Shown here in pieces: positions 23,201-35,200 of a DNA stretch of 64,000 bases. Under the pieces are notes generated by a model. It saw nothing but the letters and a program-made list of their open reading frames with translations. It was not told where the DNA came from and ran no database searches. Location: assembly GCA_947568835.1 (NCBI GenBank), contig OX387607.1, positions 15,019,701-15,083,700 on the forward strand, in the 5' to 3' direction. The position numbers were made by a program, and so were the translations under genes. Numbering within the stretch: the stretch's first letter is position 1; the number at the start of each line of letters is the position of its first letter. Source of the stretch: Protonemura montana. Its lineage: Eukaryota > Arthropoda > Insecta > Plecoptera > Nemouridae.

Positions 23201-26200
23201 CCTATGCTCTATCCAGGTTATTTGAGATCAGCTGGCTGGATCCTATGCTCTATCCAGGTTATTTGAGATCAGCTGGCTGGATCCTATGCTCTATCCAGGT
23301 TATTTGAGATCAGCTGGCTGGATCCTTTGCTCTATCCAGGTTATTTGAGATCAGCTGGCTGGATCCTTTGCTCTATCCAGGTAATTTGAGATCAGCTGGT
23401 TGGATCCTTTGCTCTATCCAGGTTATTCGAGATCAGCTGGCTGGATTCTATGCTCCATCCAGGTTATTTGAGATCAGCTGGCAGGATGCTATGCCCTATC
23501 CAGGTTATTTGATATCAGCTGGCTGGGTCCTATGCTCTATCCAGATTATTTGAGATCAGCTGGCTGGATCCTATGCTCTATCCAGGTTATTTGAGATCAG
23601 CTGGCTGGACCCTATGCTCTATCCAGGTTATTTGAGATCAGCTGGCTGGATCCTATGCTCTATCCAGGTTATTTGAGATCAGCTGGCTGTATTCCATGCT
23701 CTATCCAGGTTATTTGAGATCAGCTAGCTGGATCCTATGCTCTATCCAGGTTATTTGAGATCAGCTGGCTGGATCCTATGCTCTATCCAGGTTATTTGAG
23801 ATCAGCTGGCTGGATCCTAAGCTCTGTCCGGGGTATACATTTTTCTAAGAAAGTAATTTTCGTTCCCTTTTTTGAACAAAAAGTGCTATCCGTTTCCTTA
23901 TGATATTCAATGGTAGATGCAACGTTTGGTAGCCATGGAGATGCTGAGATCGCCTGACAGAGCTTCTCAATTCTGCTATCTTATATTACCACGGGTATAT
24001 CATGGCCTAGCATAGGAGGTTCAATGGTAGATTCAAAGTTTTGTAGCCCTGGATATGCTGAGATCGCCTGACAGAGCTTCTCAATTCTGCTATCTTATGT
24101 TACCACGGGTATATCATGGCCTAGCATAGGAGGTTCAATGGTAGATTCAACGTTTGGTAGCCATGGAGATGCTGAGATCGCATGATCGAGCATCTCAATT
24201 CTGCTAATTTATGTTATCACAGGTATGAAAACAGTAATTTTTTTTCGCAGGGATATGCACCATGCAAAATTTCAAACTCTCAAAAAATAAAAATAACACA
24301 TTTTTACTTAGCTCTAAAAAATTTTTTTTTTGTAATTCAAGGTCTACGCGCAGGCGCACGGAACGAAGCACAGGGGCAGCAAAGTGAACAGGAGCGTCAC
24401 CTACGTCATCGCTGGAGAACAGGAAGCGATCCTGGATGACGGGGGAGACGGAACAACCAGCTCGGAGAATGATAACTCCAGCATAGAGATTTACAGGTGA
24501 GCACTTTGGCAGCTCGATCAACTTCCTGTTATTTCAGAGCGTACTGAAATATAGTCCGTGTGTCGTATGAACTTCTGTGAATGTGTGAGTGTCTATATGA
24601 GTCTCGCTTCATTTGTATTTTACTGAAAAAAAATCTGTAAGTTTGCGGTTATTTTTTGCTAGATTGCATCGAAACCAACTTGAAATTCAACAAAAGTTTC
24701 CTGATTTTAGCTTTATCATTGATGGCCACAGCCAAAAAGACATACATATCATTTTATTCGTCATTTTAATAAGCTTATTTATTCGTTTTTTCTGAATTTT
24801 AAATTCTTCTTAATTTAACACTAACCAGACCTTCTTTTTTTTCTGTAAAATAACCTTGACTTTAGTAACTTAACTTACTTCCATCACAGTTCGTTGATTC
24901 GGTAACTGAATGGATCCGGATTGATATATTTACTCACCTAGTTAACCTGAAGTTATATTTACTAACTTCTTAACTTTGGTTGTGTGATGGTTTTTAAAAG
25001 CTGTGGTTTGTTGATTTTAGGTGCGTTAAGGTTGTACTCTGACTAGAAGAGGTTTAAAGGCCCTGAAAAGCTCCTCAAGTCTTGACCTACACTTTAGTCT
25101 AACTAGTAGCTAGTAACACTAACCAATAGTGTAAGCTTACCAAGTTTACCAACATGTTAACAACCCATACAAATCTAAAAACACACTCTATGATTGGGTG
25201 GTTGCATCTTTAAGCTTTGGGGTAAATTTAACCAAACTTAAACTTGATTCTGGTTTTTCATGTCTATTTTATAAATCTAACCTTAGCATTAGTTTAAAAA
25301 AATATATTTAAAAGCTGTGTTTCTGAATTCTAAGTAAAAACAACCCATTTTTCTGAAGTTTTTAAACTTAAGTCTATTACTTCATCAAGAGTGATCGCAG
25401 TTGTGACATTTCTCCGATAACAAAAGATCCATAAAAGCATAAAAAATTACTTTGTCTAATTACTCTAACCTTTGATAAAGTTACAGGCATAAGTTGTGAA
25501 ACGTTTGGATTTTTTTTTTTTTTTTCTTGGCATTAAGCAAATCTACTTAATTCTATTATTTTTTAACTTAATCTCTACTTTGTGGATTTCAGACATTAAT
25601 TTAGTTAACTTTATATTCTCTCTAACACTTTCAATTGTTCTCGATCAGGGCGTTGGCAGGTCACATAACGCCCCCATGCGACGGCGAAGTAATGCCTCCA
25701 GTCGAAAAGACCGCCACGTGGTTGAAGAAGAATGAGTTGGCGAGGTTAGATTGGCTGGCAGTGGAGACCACAGTAGCTGATGAGGAGCGTCATGTGATTG
25801 CAATACTTAACATCGCAGCGCAGACGACGCCGTTGTTGCTGGGGAAGAATGGTGTCAAGATCTCCAAGAACTCAGGTAGGAGCAGTCGACATGGCCGACT
25901 CTTATAGTGGGTCGGAACATCCCCACTTTAAAGCTACTAGATTTGTAAACTTGCTGGCTGAAAACCTAGAAGTAAATCATATAAATTCAAAGATATTTAT
26001 GATCTTGATGTTGATACCAAATCCACTTACCACATATAAAGGGGATTGACAAAAGGATTAAAAGAAAATTTTTAAAATATACCTTCCCGTGGTAACATAA
26101 GTTAGCAGAATTGAGAAGCTCTGTCAAGTGATCTCAGCTTCTCCATGGCTAACAAACGTTGAATCTACCATTGAACCTACTATGCTAGGCCATGATATAC

Positions 26201-29200
26201 CCGTAGTAACATAATATAGCAGAATTGAGAAGCTCTGTCAGGCGATCTCAGCATCTCCATGGCTACCAAACGTTGAATCTACCATTGAACCTCCTATGAT
26301 AGACCATGATATACCCGTGGTTACATGAGATAGCAGAATTGAGAAACTCTGTCAGGTGATCTCAGCTTCTCCATGGCTATCAAACGTTGAATCTACCATT
26401 GAACCTACTATGCTAGGCCATGATATACCTGTAGTAACATAAGATAGCAGAATTGAGAAGCTCTGTCAGGCGATCTCAGCATCTCCATGGCTACCAAACG
26501 TTGAATCTACCATTGAACCTCCTATGCTAGGCCATGATATACCCGTAGTAACATAAGATAGCAGAATTGAGAAGCTCTGTCAGGCGATCTCAGCATCTCC
26601 ATGGCTACCAAACGTTGAATCTACCATTGAACCTCCTATGCTAGGCCATGATATACCCGTAGTAACATAAGATAGCAGAATTGAGAAGCTCTGTCAGGCG
26701 ATCTCAGCATCTCCATGGCTACCAAGCGTTGAATCTACCGTTGAACCTCATATGCTTGATAGAATTTAGAACAATTTGAGAATAGGAAGTAAAGTATTTT
26801 TAACTTTTTATTGCGGTCCTAGCACAAGCGATAAATTTGCAGATGCTAATTGTGTTTTTTGACCTGTGCGCCTTGTCTGTTTGGTAGGGGTGACCAAGGT
26901 GAACAATGGGGTGCGTAGCAAGGCAGTCAAGTACTACCAGCAGGTGCTTTGGGGCGAGGCAGGTACGCACATGGAACACTACGTGCTCTGGTGGAGCTCT
27001 TTACCATTCGGCACGCTCGCTCCAGACGAGTCAAAGAAACTACGCATTTGGTTGCTCAACTTATCAGTCTCAGGTACGTGCAGCATGGCGTTCATTTGTT
27101 GGGAAAAAATAGGTTAAAATTGACAAAAACTATTTGAACTTGGTTTTGAATGCTAAGTGAAGAACAACTAAATTTCCCAACGTTTCGTAACTTGTATGGT
27201 AAAATTGTAAAATTGTACCATAACAAAATTGTTTGCAGTAAGTATATTTCTTGTGTGAAGATACCATTTGTTAGTATTTTGTTAATTTTTTTTCATGAGT
27301 ACATGAGTACCTTCTCTCACGGGATGGCTAGTTTGTGGAAGTGGATGGCTAAATAATTCTTAGAAAGATTTTCAATATTTAAGACAAGGCAGAGAGAAGA
27401 TGTAAGGTCATGAGAAGGGTGGAGAATTGAAGCGAGACAGATCGGAGATAAATAAATGAAGGAAGAGAAAATTTGGAAATTATTTGTATGATTGGAGAAA
27501 AAAAATTAACTTTGCAAAGATTTACGTATTGAAAAAAAAAAATAGGAAAATCAGAAGCAATCCAATTGAAATATACCAATGACTTTGACTTGATCCTACT
27601 TGCAACCGAATGAAGCAAAGTGCCTCAAATTTTCAAAAGAAATTTCTCAAATTCTCAAATGAGAAGATTTAGTCAGAACGTCTGCTTGATTTGTTTTTAA
27701 AAGTGAGTTGTTTTTAAAACAGAGGAACAACACTACTGTTCATACTCCTAGGCTAAGTACTATACGGCAATTATCTCTACCCTCTAGGTCTTAAATTTGA
27801 CATCCTATGAAAATCATTCATTTTTTCTTCGTCCAGATTTTCCATAGAACTTTTCAAACATTTAGAGACTCAAAATCTTGAGTAATTTCTCCAAACAGCA
27901 CAAAGTTAGCGCAACTGAGTACAACCACCTTCACTGCATTCCAAATCATCTTCCAACAATATCACGGCCAACATCACAAATATACAAAGCAAATAACAAT
28001 CGACTTCCCGTGCAGGCTTCCTGACCTCCCTGGTGGCCCCCGCCGTTCACAACTTGGCTGACGGCCTCGGATGTCACGTGACCGCTACCAAGTGGGACCA
28101 ACTCTTCCGCCACACCCTGGTCCACGGACAGCGCCAAGGCAGCGACGACAAGAACAAGGTAAGTAGAGTGCGAAGTGATTGCTAGTCAGGAGGGCTCTGG
28201 GGGGGCAGACCCTCATAGAAAAACACTCACAAACCATCAGTTTCAAGTTTTTATAAATACTGCTTGGTACTTTTGGGAAAACTTCTCTACTTGGGGAATG
28301 TTTCTTTAGTTTGAGCCATGATGAGTGGAGCACGTTCAAGACTGCAAGATAAATGCAGGACCTTCAGGTGTACCGTGTGTTTAAATGGGAAGAGAATATC
28401 TTCTTGCAAGATACTTTAAAGCACAGGGCTGTGAATGCTTCTCATGATTGGGATAAGCAATCAAGTTCAGGTTACTTGCCTTTTCGAGAAAGGAGCTAGA
28501 AGTAGATTTCAGACTCGTCTTTATTGTTAGTTCGTAATGGGCCAAAGATAATTTTTTTTTGTAAACTGAATAGCTTTAAACTGGCTGGATAATTTCAATA
28601 ATTTCGGTTTCATGGATATTTGCGAGGAAGCTGGTTTTAGTTAAAACTTACTTAAAGCCTTCAGTTCTGTCTTGAAACAATTTTTTTTTAAAGAAATGCT
28701 AAAAAACGTACTATCGAGGTTTCGCCGAAAATGTTCGCAAAGTTTGCTGTTCTTTTCGAGTTATATGCGGTGTCTTAATTTACAGCGAATCCCAGCAAAA
28801 AATTAAACCCATCAAAGATTTTAAAGAATAATGCATTATTTATTATTATTTAGTGTTTAACGACGCACTTTTTTTGACAACGGGCCATGTGGCACTGGTC
28901 CAATGGCATCTGTCTAGAAGAAGAGTTGAAAAATCTAGTACCGACACGAAACCTACTAATATCGAAGAGCACCGAGGCGACCACCGGCTTAAAGTCCCTT
29001 CCGAAGGACAGTACAGCTCGAACAAAAAATTCATTCACAAATCCATGCTGTCGAGAGGTTGTTAAGCGAGGCGAGTAAAGTTGTAGTACCAACTTCAATT
29101 TCTTCACCCTTTACGTCGAATAATCCTGATAAAGAGTATATTGGTCAGCCATCAAATACCTGACTCAGCACAGTGTTGCTTAACTTCTGTGATCTTACAA

Positions 29201-32200
29201 GATCCAGCATTTCTTTATGCATACAGCCCCTGAGAATCTAACAGTTATTCTTAAGTAACTTGAAGAGTTTTTTTACTTCATATCTTCCTATGCCTGGAAT
29301 GAGTTTTTCCTGGAGGACAGATCTACTAAATCACAATGTTCACTATCATCTTTAAACAATCTGCAGTACCAAGTTATAAAGGTGTTAACATGCCATGAAA
29401 CAAACTCGCTTACAATATTACATACCTAAGCTAGAACTATAAAAGTGAGATGCTGCGCTGTCAAGCTATTCTCGAAGGCCACTTATCGACGACTTCATGA
29501 ACCACCACTAAAGTTTACGGTGGCAATAAAAATCATTGATCGTTACATTTGATGATGACGGTGCGGCTCAGTGATGACCCCGTCGAGGTGTTTCAAACGT
29601 CCATGAAGATTTTTACACTCTTCAGAGCTGGCATTTCGGAACTGACAGCTGCGCTGCAATATGGAAAGTAAGTTACCGAGAGATTATTTGTATCTTTATC
29701 ATATTATGGCACCAAAAGTAACGAATTTGATAGATGATTTCCATTTATCTTAATATATGTTTTGATTTTTATGCTGAGGTATATTTTAAAAACTGATTTA
29801 GGGGTTCAGATTTAGGAAAAATATTTACACAATTGTAAATAAATATAAAAGTAGCAAATAATCTCTTCATACCAGAATCTGATAGAAGTTATAAGCAGTT
29901 TATATAGTGATTAATGATATGTGTAAGTCTTTTTACTTCTGCGGCAGAAGATATTAGACTATTATTAAATTAATTTGATATAGAACTGTTAGGCCATCAA
30001 AACTTATTTCACCAAGATAAGCGGATTGATTTTCAAACTCAAAAGTATTGTACAAACTAAAACCCTTCTAAAGTAACATAAAAAAAAAGAATTTAGTTGA
30101 ATGTTGGTGGTCACCCTTTCACACCAAATGTTGCTTAACTTTGATTCGTATCTCTAGTGATCACCAAAGTTCTGGTGCTTGGCCTGATGGCCTTGGCTGT
30201 CGCTTACCCAACCGAGGAACAGAACGAGTACGTGGAACTTGTGGACTGTTCCACGGCAATGGGCCAGTCATTGCCCCACGAGACCGACTGCACCCTTTAT
30301 GTCTTCTGTGAGGGAGTGAAAAGGGTTGAATTGTCATTGTGTCATTACGGAGCCGCCGACCCTCTCACGAGTCTTGGGTGCCGAGAAAATTGCCCTGAAG
30401 ACGATATCGACGATGAAGAACACCTTTATTATCAGCCACCTTTTCATAGAAACTGAAACTGATCTTTCTGAACTATCAATTATCACATCCTTTTACCTTT
30501 TCAAATTCTTTCTGTGGTGTTTTGTTTTCAGGAATGTGCGATTGATGATTTAGTTTGGACTAGAATTTGGTCTAAAGCAATGAATTGTTTTGTTGTAAGT
30601 CGGCTGAATCGTGCAAGATTAAATTAACGGAAATAAACACATTTTTTGGTTCGTTTCCAGTTTTTTATGTGCTTTTCATTTTTTTGCTGTCGCTCTTTGA
30701 CGGATTATTATGTTAATTCGTTGCTTTCTTCATGAAACCTTATTACCATGACCACTCCCACACTTAGCTATAGGTCTTTCCATCTTATCGCGTTTGACGA
30801 CGCACTGTTTCGGCGAAGTATCAAGTTTCAAGAAAGAATGCCAACAAAGAGGAAAATAATTAAATCTAAATGGGATTTCAGACTTATTCTGATGAGACAT
30901 TATGTTGTCTTTAGTTTGTTATTAAAAACAAATTAAGAAGCTCTCGAGTTCAAATTCGCACTCCACCGCTATAGACGATCTAGGACGACCCTCTCAAAAA
31001 TGTTTACCCAACTAGGAAATCAATTTGGAACGAGAAAAAAGAGAGTGATAGTTTATAACAATCAATTGGTTCATTACGAGCATTAGCGATTTTATTGAGA
31101 ATAAAGATACTAAACTTGGAGCTCCCAACTTGTTTGACCACTCACTGTGTTGGTACTTGTTAATTCATGACCCTTACATGAAAACTGTCTTGCAAAGAAA
31201 TCCTCTTGGTCCTTACGGGTTTTCCGTCCGCCATTTTCCCATCATTTTTCACTTCCCATGATTTTTCTTGGCGGAGTTTTGACAACATTAAAAATGTCTT
31301 CAAAAACCTGCCACTTGCTTTTGGAAAGTTGAAACGAGTATGAGCTGCCAGGATCGTTCTTCAACGGTTTAAACTTAAAGTAGGCTGTGACAAAATTAAA
31401 ACATTTTATCGTTGTCGTTAAACAACGAGAGTTTGATATTTGAGTCACGTTGTCCTTTTATTGCGCGTAAAATGCATTAAACTGCACTTGAAAATGTACT
31501 CGACTTTTATTACCCATTTGCTACTGACCGTGACAATTATAATAGCTGCCGTGATTGTGTATTACGGTAGTCATGGAGGCAGGAAATTAAAAACTTGGCG
31601 ACGATGAAAAGGAAGAAAAGATAAAGGCGATACTTTTCTATAAAATAAGAAGTGCCAAAGTGGAAAAGTAAAGGAAACAACATGGTTCAAGTGTTTGAAA
31701 TATTATAAAGAGACATTGAAGTTAAGTTTAGTTAAGGAAGGCTAAATTATGTCGAGGTATCGGTTAAGATAAGTTAAGTTAATGTTTGGGTTAAGTTGAA
31801 GAATATTTCAATTTAAGTTAAGGTGAGTTAGGTGAAGGTATTGGGCTGAGTTTGATTTAAAAAATGACAAGAAATTCAGTGGTGCGTTAAGAACTTAACG
31901 GTCTGTCAATTTATTATTTACATGGCAACGGCCAATGAGAAGCTGTTTTTTGTTTGTTAAAAGTCTGTCAATTACTTAAGTGGCCATTGACAAGTCGGCA
32001 CTTTTTAAATAACTTCTTCCTTCTCCTTTAGAATATAAAACTATTAATCAATTCGGTTGATAATATAAACACACAACAACGCTTCCTTGCAGGACGTGGG
32101 CAAGCTGTTTGCCGACCTCCTCCACAGCTTGGTGACTTTGAGCAACGACTGCGAGACGACAGCTGATTGGTTGATGTCTCCTCCACTAGAAGAGTTGCCC

Positions 32201-35200
32201 TTGGTGGAGCAGATCCCCATCTTGCATCGTCTGGACCACTCGGTGCATACCACGAGACTCTGGGCGTTCAACAAAGCCAAGACGCTGGTCAACACCTGGA
32301 AGGTGGGCAAGTTCTTCGAGGTCAGCCAGTTGGAGGTCGGGCAATGTCTCAAGGAGTTGAACAACTTGAAGGTACGGCTGGGCGTTTGGTGAGAGAATAT
32401 TTGAGATAGTTTTGCTTTTTTGGTATTTGTCGATCGCTGCTTTTCCACGATTAGAGAAGATGTTTGAGTAATTTTAGTTTAGATGTGTTTTTTTTTTTTA
32501 AGTTGTGGTTCTTCCCAATGCCAGTGCGAGCAGAGGTACACGTAATCAAAGATTAAACCATTAAAAAATCAGTTGAAATTTGAAAAAAAAAGTCTATAAA
32601 GGATATGAGCGTGACTTTGGTTGCTTCTATTTCACATTTTGATATTTCGTAAAACGAGCTCGGGGTGGATTTATTAAAAAAGCATCAAAATGTTCAGACG
32701 CCAAAAATTTCTATGACGACACCATAGTTTAAATCAAAAAATAAAAATTATCAGCTATAAACGGAGCTTTTCCCAATCCACTGTTTTTTTCCAGATTTTT
32801 GAAAATTTTATAAGTGACTTAACTCTGACTAGGCGCTTGCAAGAAACATCTAGTTTTAAAGCTCAGAGGTTGTGAATTCCAGATTCGTTATCTCTAACTA
32901 TACATGTTTTCATCAGTAAGATAAGAAGATTGACTTCTCTGAAAACTCACTAGTTTTTCCGCTTAATAATACCCAAAAACTGTCGAGCATTACAGCAATT
33001 TGATTTGTTTTGTGTATTGTCATACGAATTACTTAGAATGTACAGCCATGTTATAGGTAGGTACTTAAAATATAAAGAAAAGGGCTAAGAAACTGTGGAA
33101 CTGTAAGAGAATGGTAAACGACGATGTAAGAGATTGGTAATTCTGTTCTCTGCAGATGGCGAATCACTTGGATTTGTCTAAGGTGGAAAGCCAGCACGTG
33201 TTGGTCTGCGCCAAGATGCGAACCAAGCTGACGGCCGAGGTGAACGAAAACATCAGCAAACTCAAGGTAAACACAAATGTTGGACGTCACATGCCTTAAA
33301 GAGTCGCGGGTGTGGCAGGTAACTAGGACATAAGAATTAGAACTGTCGTAACGTATGGAGTTCATTTAAGAAACAAACGTGTTTAGAATTAACACACTGT
33401 TAGACTATGTGTCGTTCTATTTCGAATCACACAAACATTTTTTGGCCAAGTTGCCAATTGGTCTTTTCAAGCAAATATTCAAACAATCTTCTTGGTTTCA
33501 ATTGGGCTAAACACACCTCAGTCTCAAACAATCATATGATTAGGTAAAGCTTGGCGTGTTGGAAACACCGGTTCTCATGAGATTACCGAAGTTAAGCAAC
33601 ACTGCGCTGGGTCAGGTATTGGATGGGTGACCATCATACACATGACCAGTTCTGTTCGGGAGAGAGGTTGGAGGGATGAAAGTTAAGCAACACTGCGCTG
33701 GGTCAGGTATTGGATGGGTGACCATCATACACATGACCAGTTCTGTTTGGGAGAGAGGTTGGAGGGATGAAAGTTAAGCAACACTGCGCTGAGTCAGGTA
33801 TTGGATGGGTGACCATCATACACATGATCAGTTCTGTTCGGGAGAGAGGTTGGAGGGATGAAAGTTAAGCAACACTGCGCTGGGTCAGGTATTGGATGGG
33901 TGACCACCATACAAATGACCAGTTCTGTTCGGGAGAGAGGTTGGAGGGATGAAAGTTAAGCAACACTGCGCTGGGTCAGGTATTGGATGGGTGAACATCA
34001 TACACATGACCAGTTCTGTTCGGGAGAGAGGTTGGAGGGGTGAAAGTTAAGCAACACTGCGCTGAGTCAGGTATTGGATGGGTGACAATCATCCACATGA
34101 CCAGTTCTGTTCGGGAGAGAGGTTGGAGGGATGAAAGTTAAGCAACACTGCGCTGGGTCAGGTATTGGATGGGTGACAATCATACACATGAGCAGTTCTG
34201 TTCAGGAGAGAGGCTAGAGGGGTGAAAGTTAAGCAACACTGCGCTGAGTCAGGTATTGGATGGGTGACAATCATCCACATGACCAGTTCTGTTCGGGAGA
34301 GAGGTTGGAGGGATGAAAGTTAAGCAACACTGCGCTGGGTCAGGTATTGGATGGGTGACCAACGAACTCGCACCTTGACTCGTCTTCCGACAGCACAGAG
34401 TTGTTGGGGAATCGTTTCACTATCCGACGGTAGGGAAGTTACGCCGCTGATCCCCTTGGTGCTCTTCGACAGTGTGGCACCGGGTTTCCGCTCGTTACTT
34501 CTACGTTAGGTTATGGTTAATTTTCAGCCACTCAATAACCAACGACATTAGACAAGTGCTACAGCGCTCGTCGATCAAAATAGTGCGCCACTAAACTCCG
34601 CAATCTTTTTTTCGACTCAATGACATCTATGGCTACACCTGTAACTTTAACTCACAGCTTTCTAAAGTTTTCCACGCTGACCCTGCGTGTCTGTTCGTTG
34701 CAGAAGCTGCCGACAGAGTGCATCGAGGTGATGGCGAGTGTTTGCCGGACTTACTGTCTTGCCAACCTGCACATGTGCTTCCCAGAACATCGCTACTGGC
34801 GACAGAACGGCCCGTTGCCAGACGCGCCAAGTGGATACGTGGCGAGATACCTCGGTAACTAATATAACTCATTCACTGATCTCAAATAACCTGGATAAAG
34901 CATAGGATCCAGCCAGCTGATCTCAAATAACCTGGATAGAGCATAGGATCCAGCCAGCTGATCTCAAATAACCTAGATAGAGCATAGGATCCAGCCAGCT
35001 GATCTCAAATAACCTGGATAGAGCATAGGATCTAGCCAGCTGATCTCAAATAACCTGGATAGAGCATAGGATCCAGCCAGCTGATCTCAAATAACCTGGA
35101 TAGAGCATAGGATCCAGCCAGTTGATCCCAAATAACCTGGATAGAGCATAGGATCCAGCCAGCTGATCTCAAATAACCTGGATAGAGCATAGGATCCAGC

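Noticed and set aside
23141-23834. CRISPR-like array (also the 26-bp and 114-bp arrays)
   Set aside because: Repeats are directly abutting with no unique spacers, and the host is a eukaryote.
33590-34370. Cluster of genuine 5S rRNA genes
   Set aside because: Only the central part (about positions 25-95) of 5S is present, with SINE-specific sequence between units. The 5' and 3' stem parts of 5S rRNA are missing.
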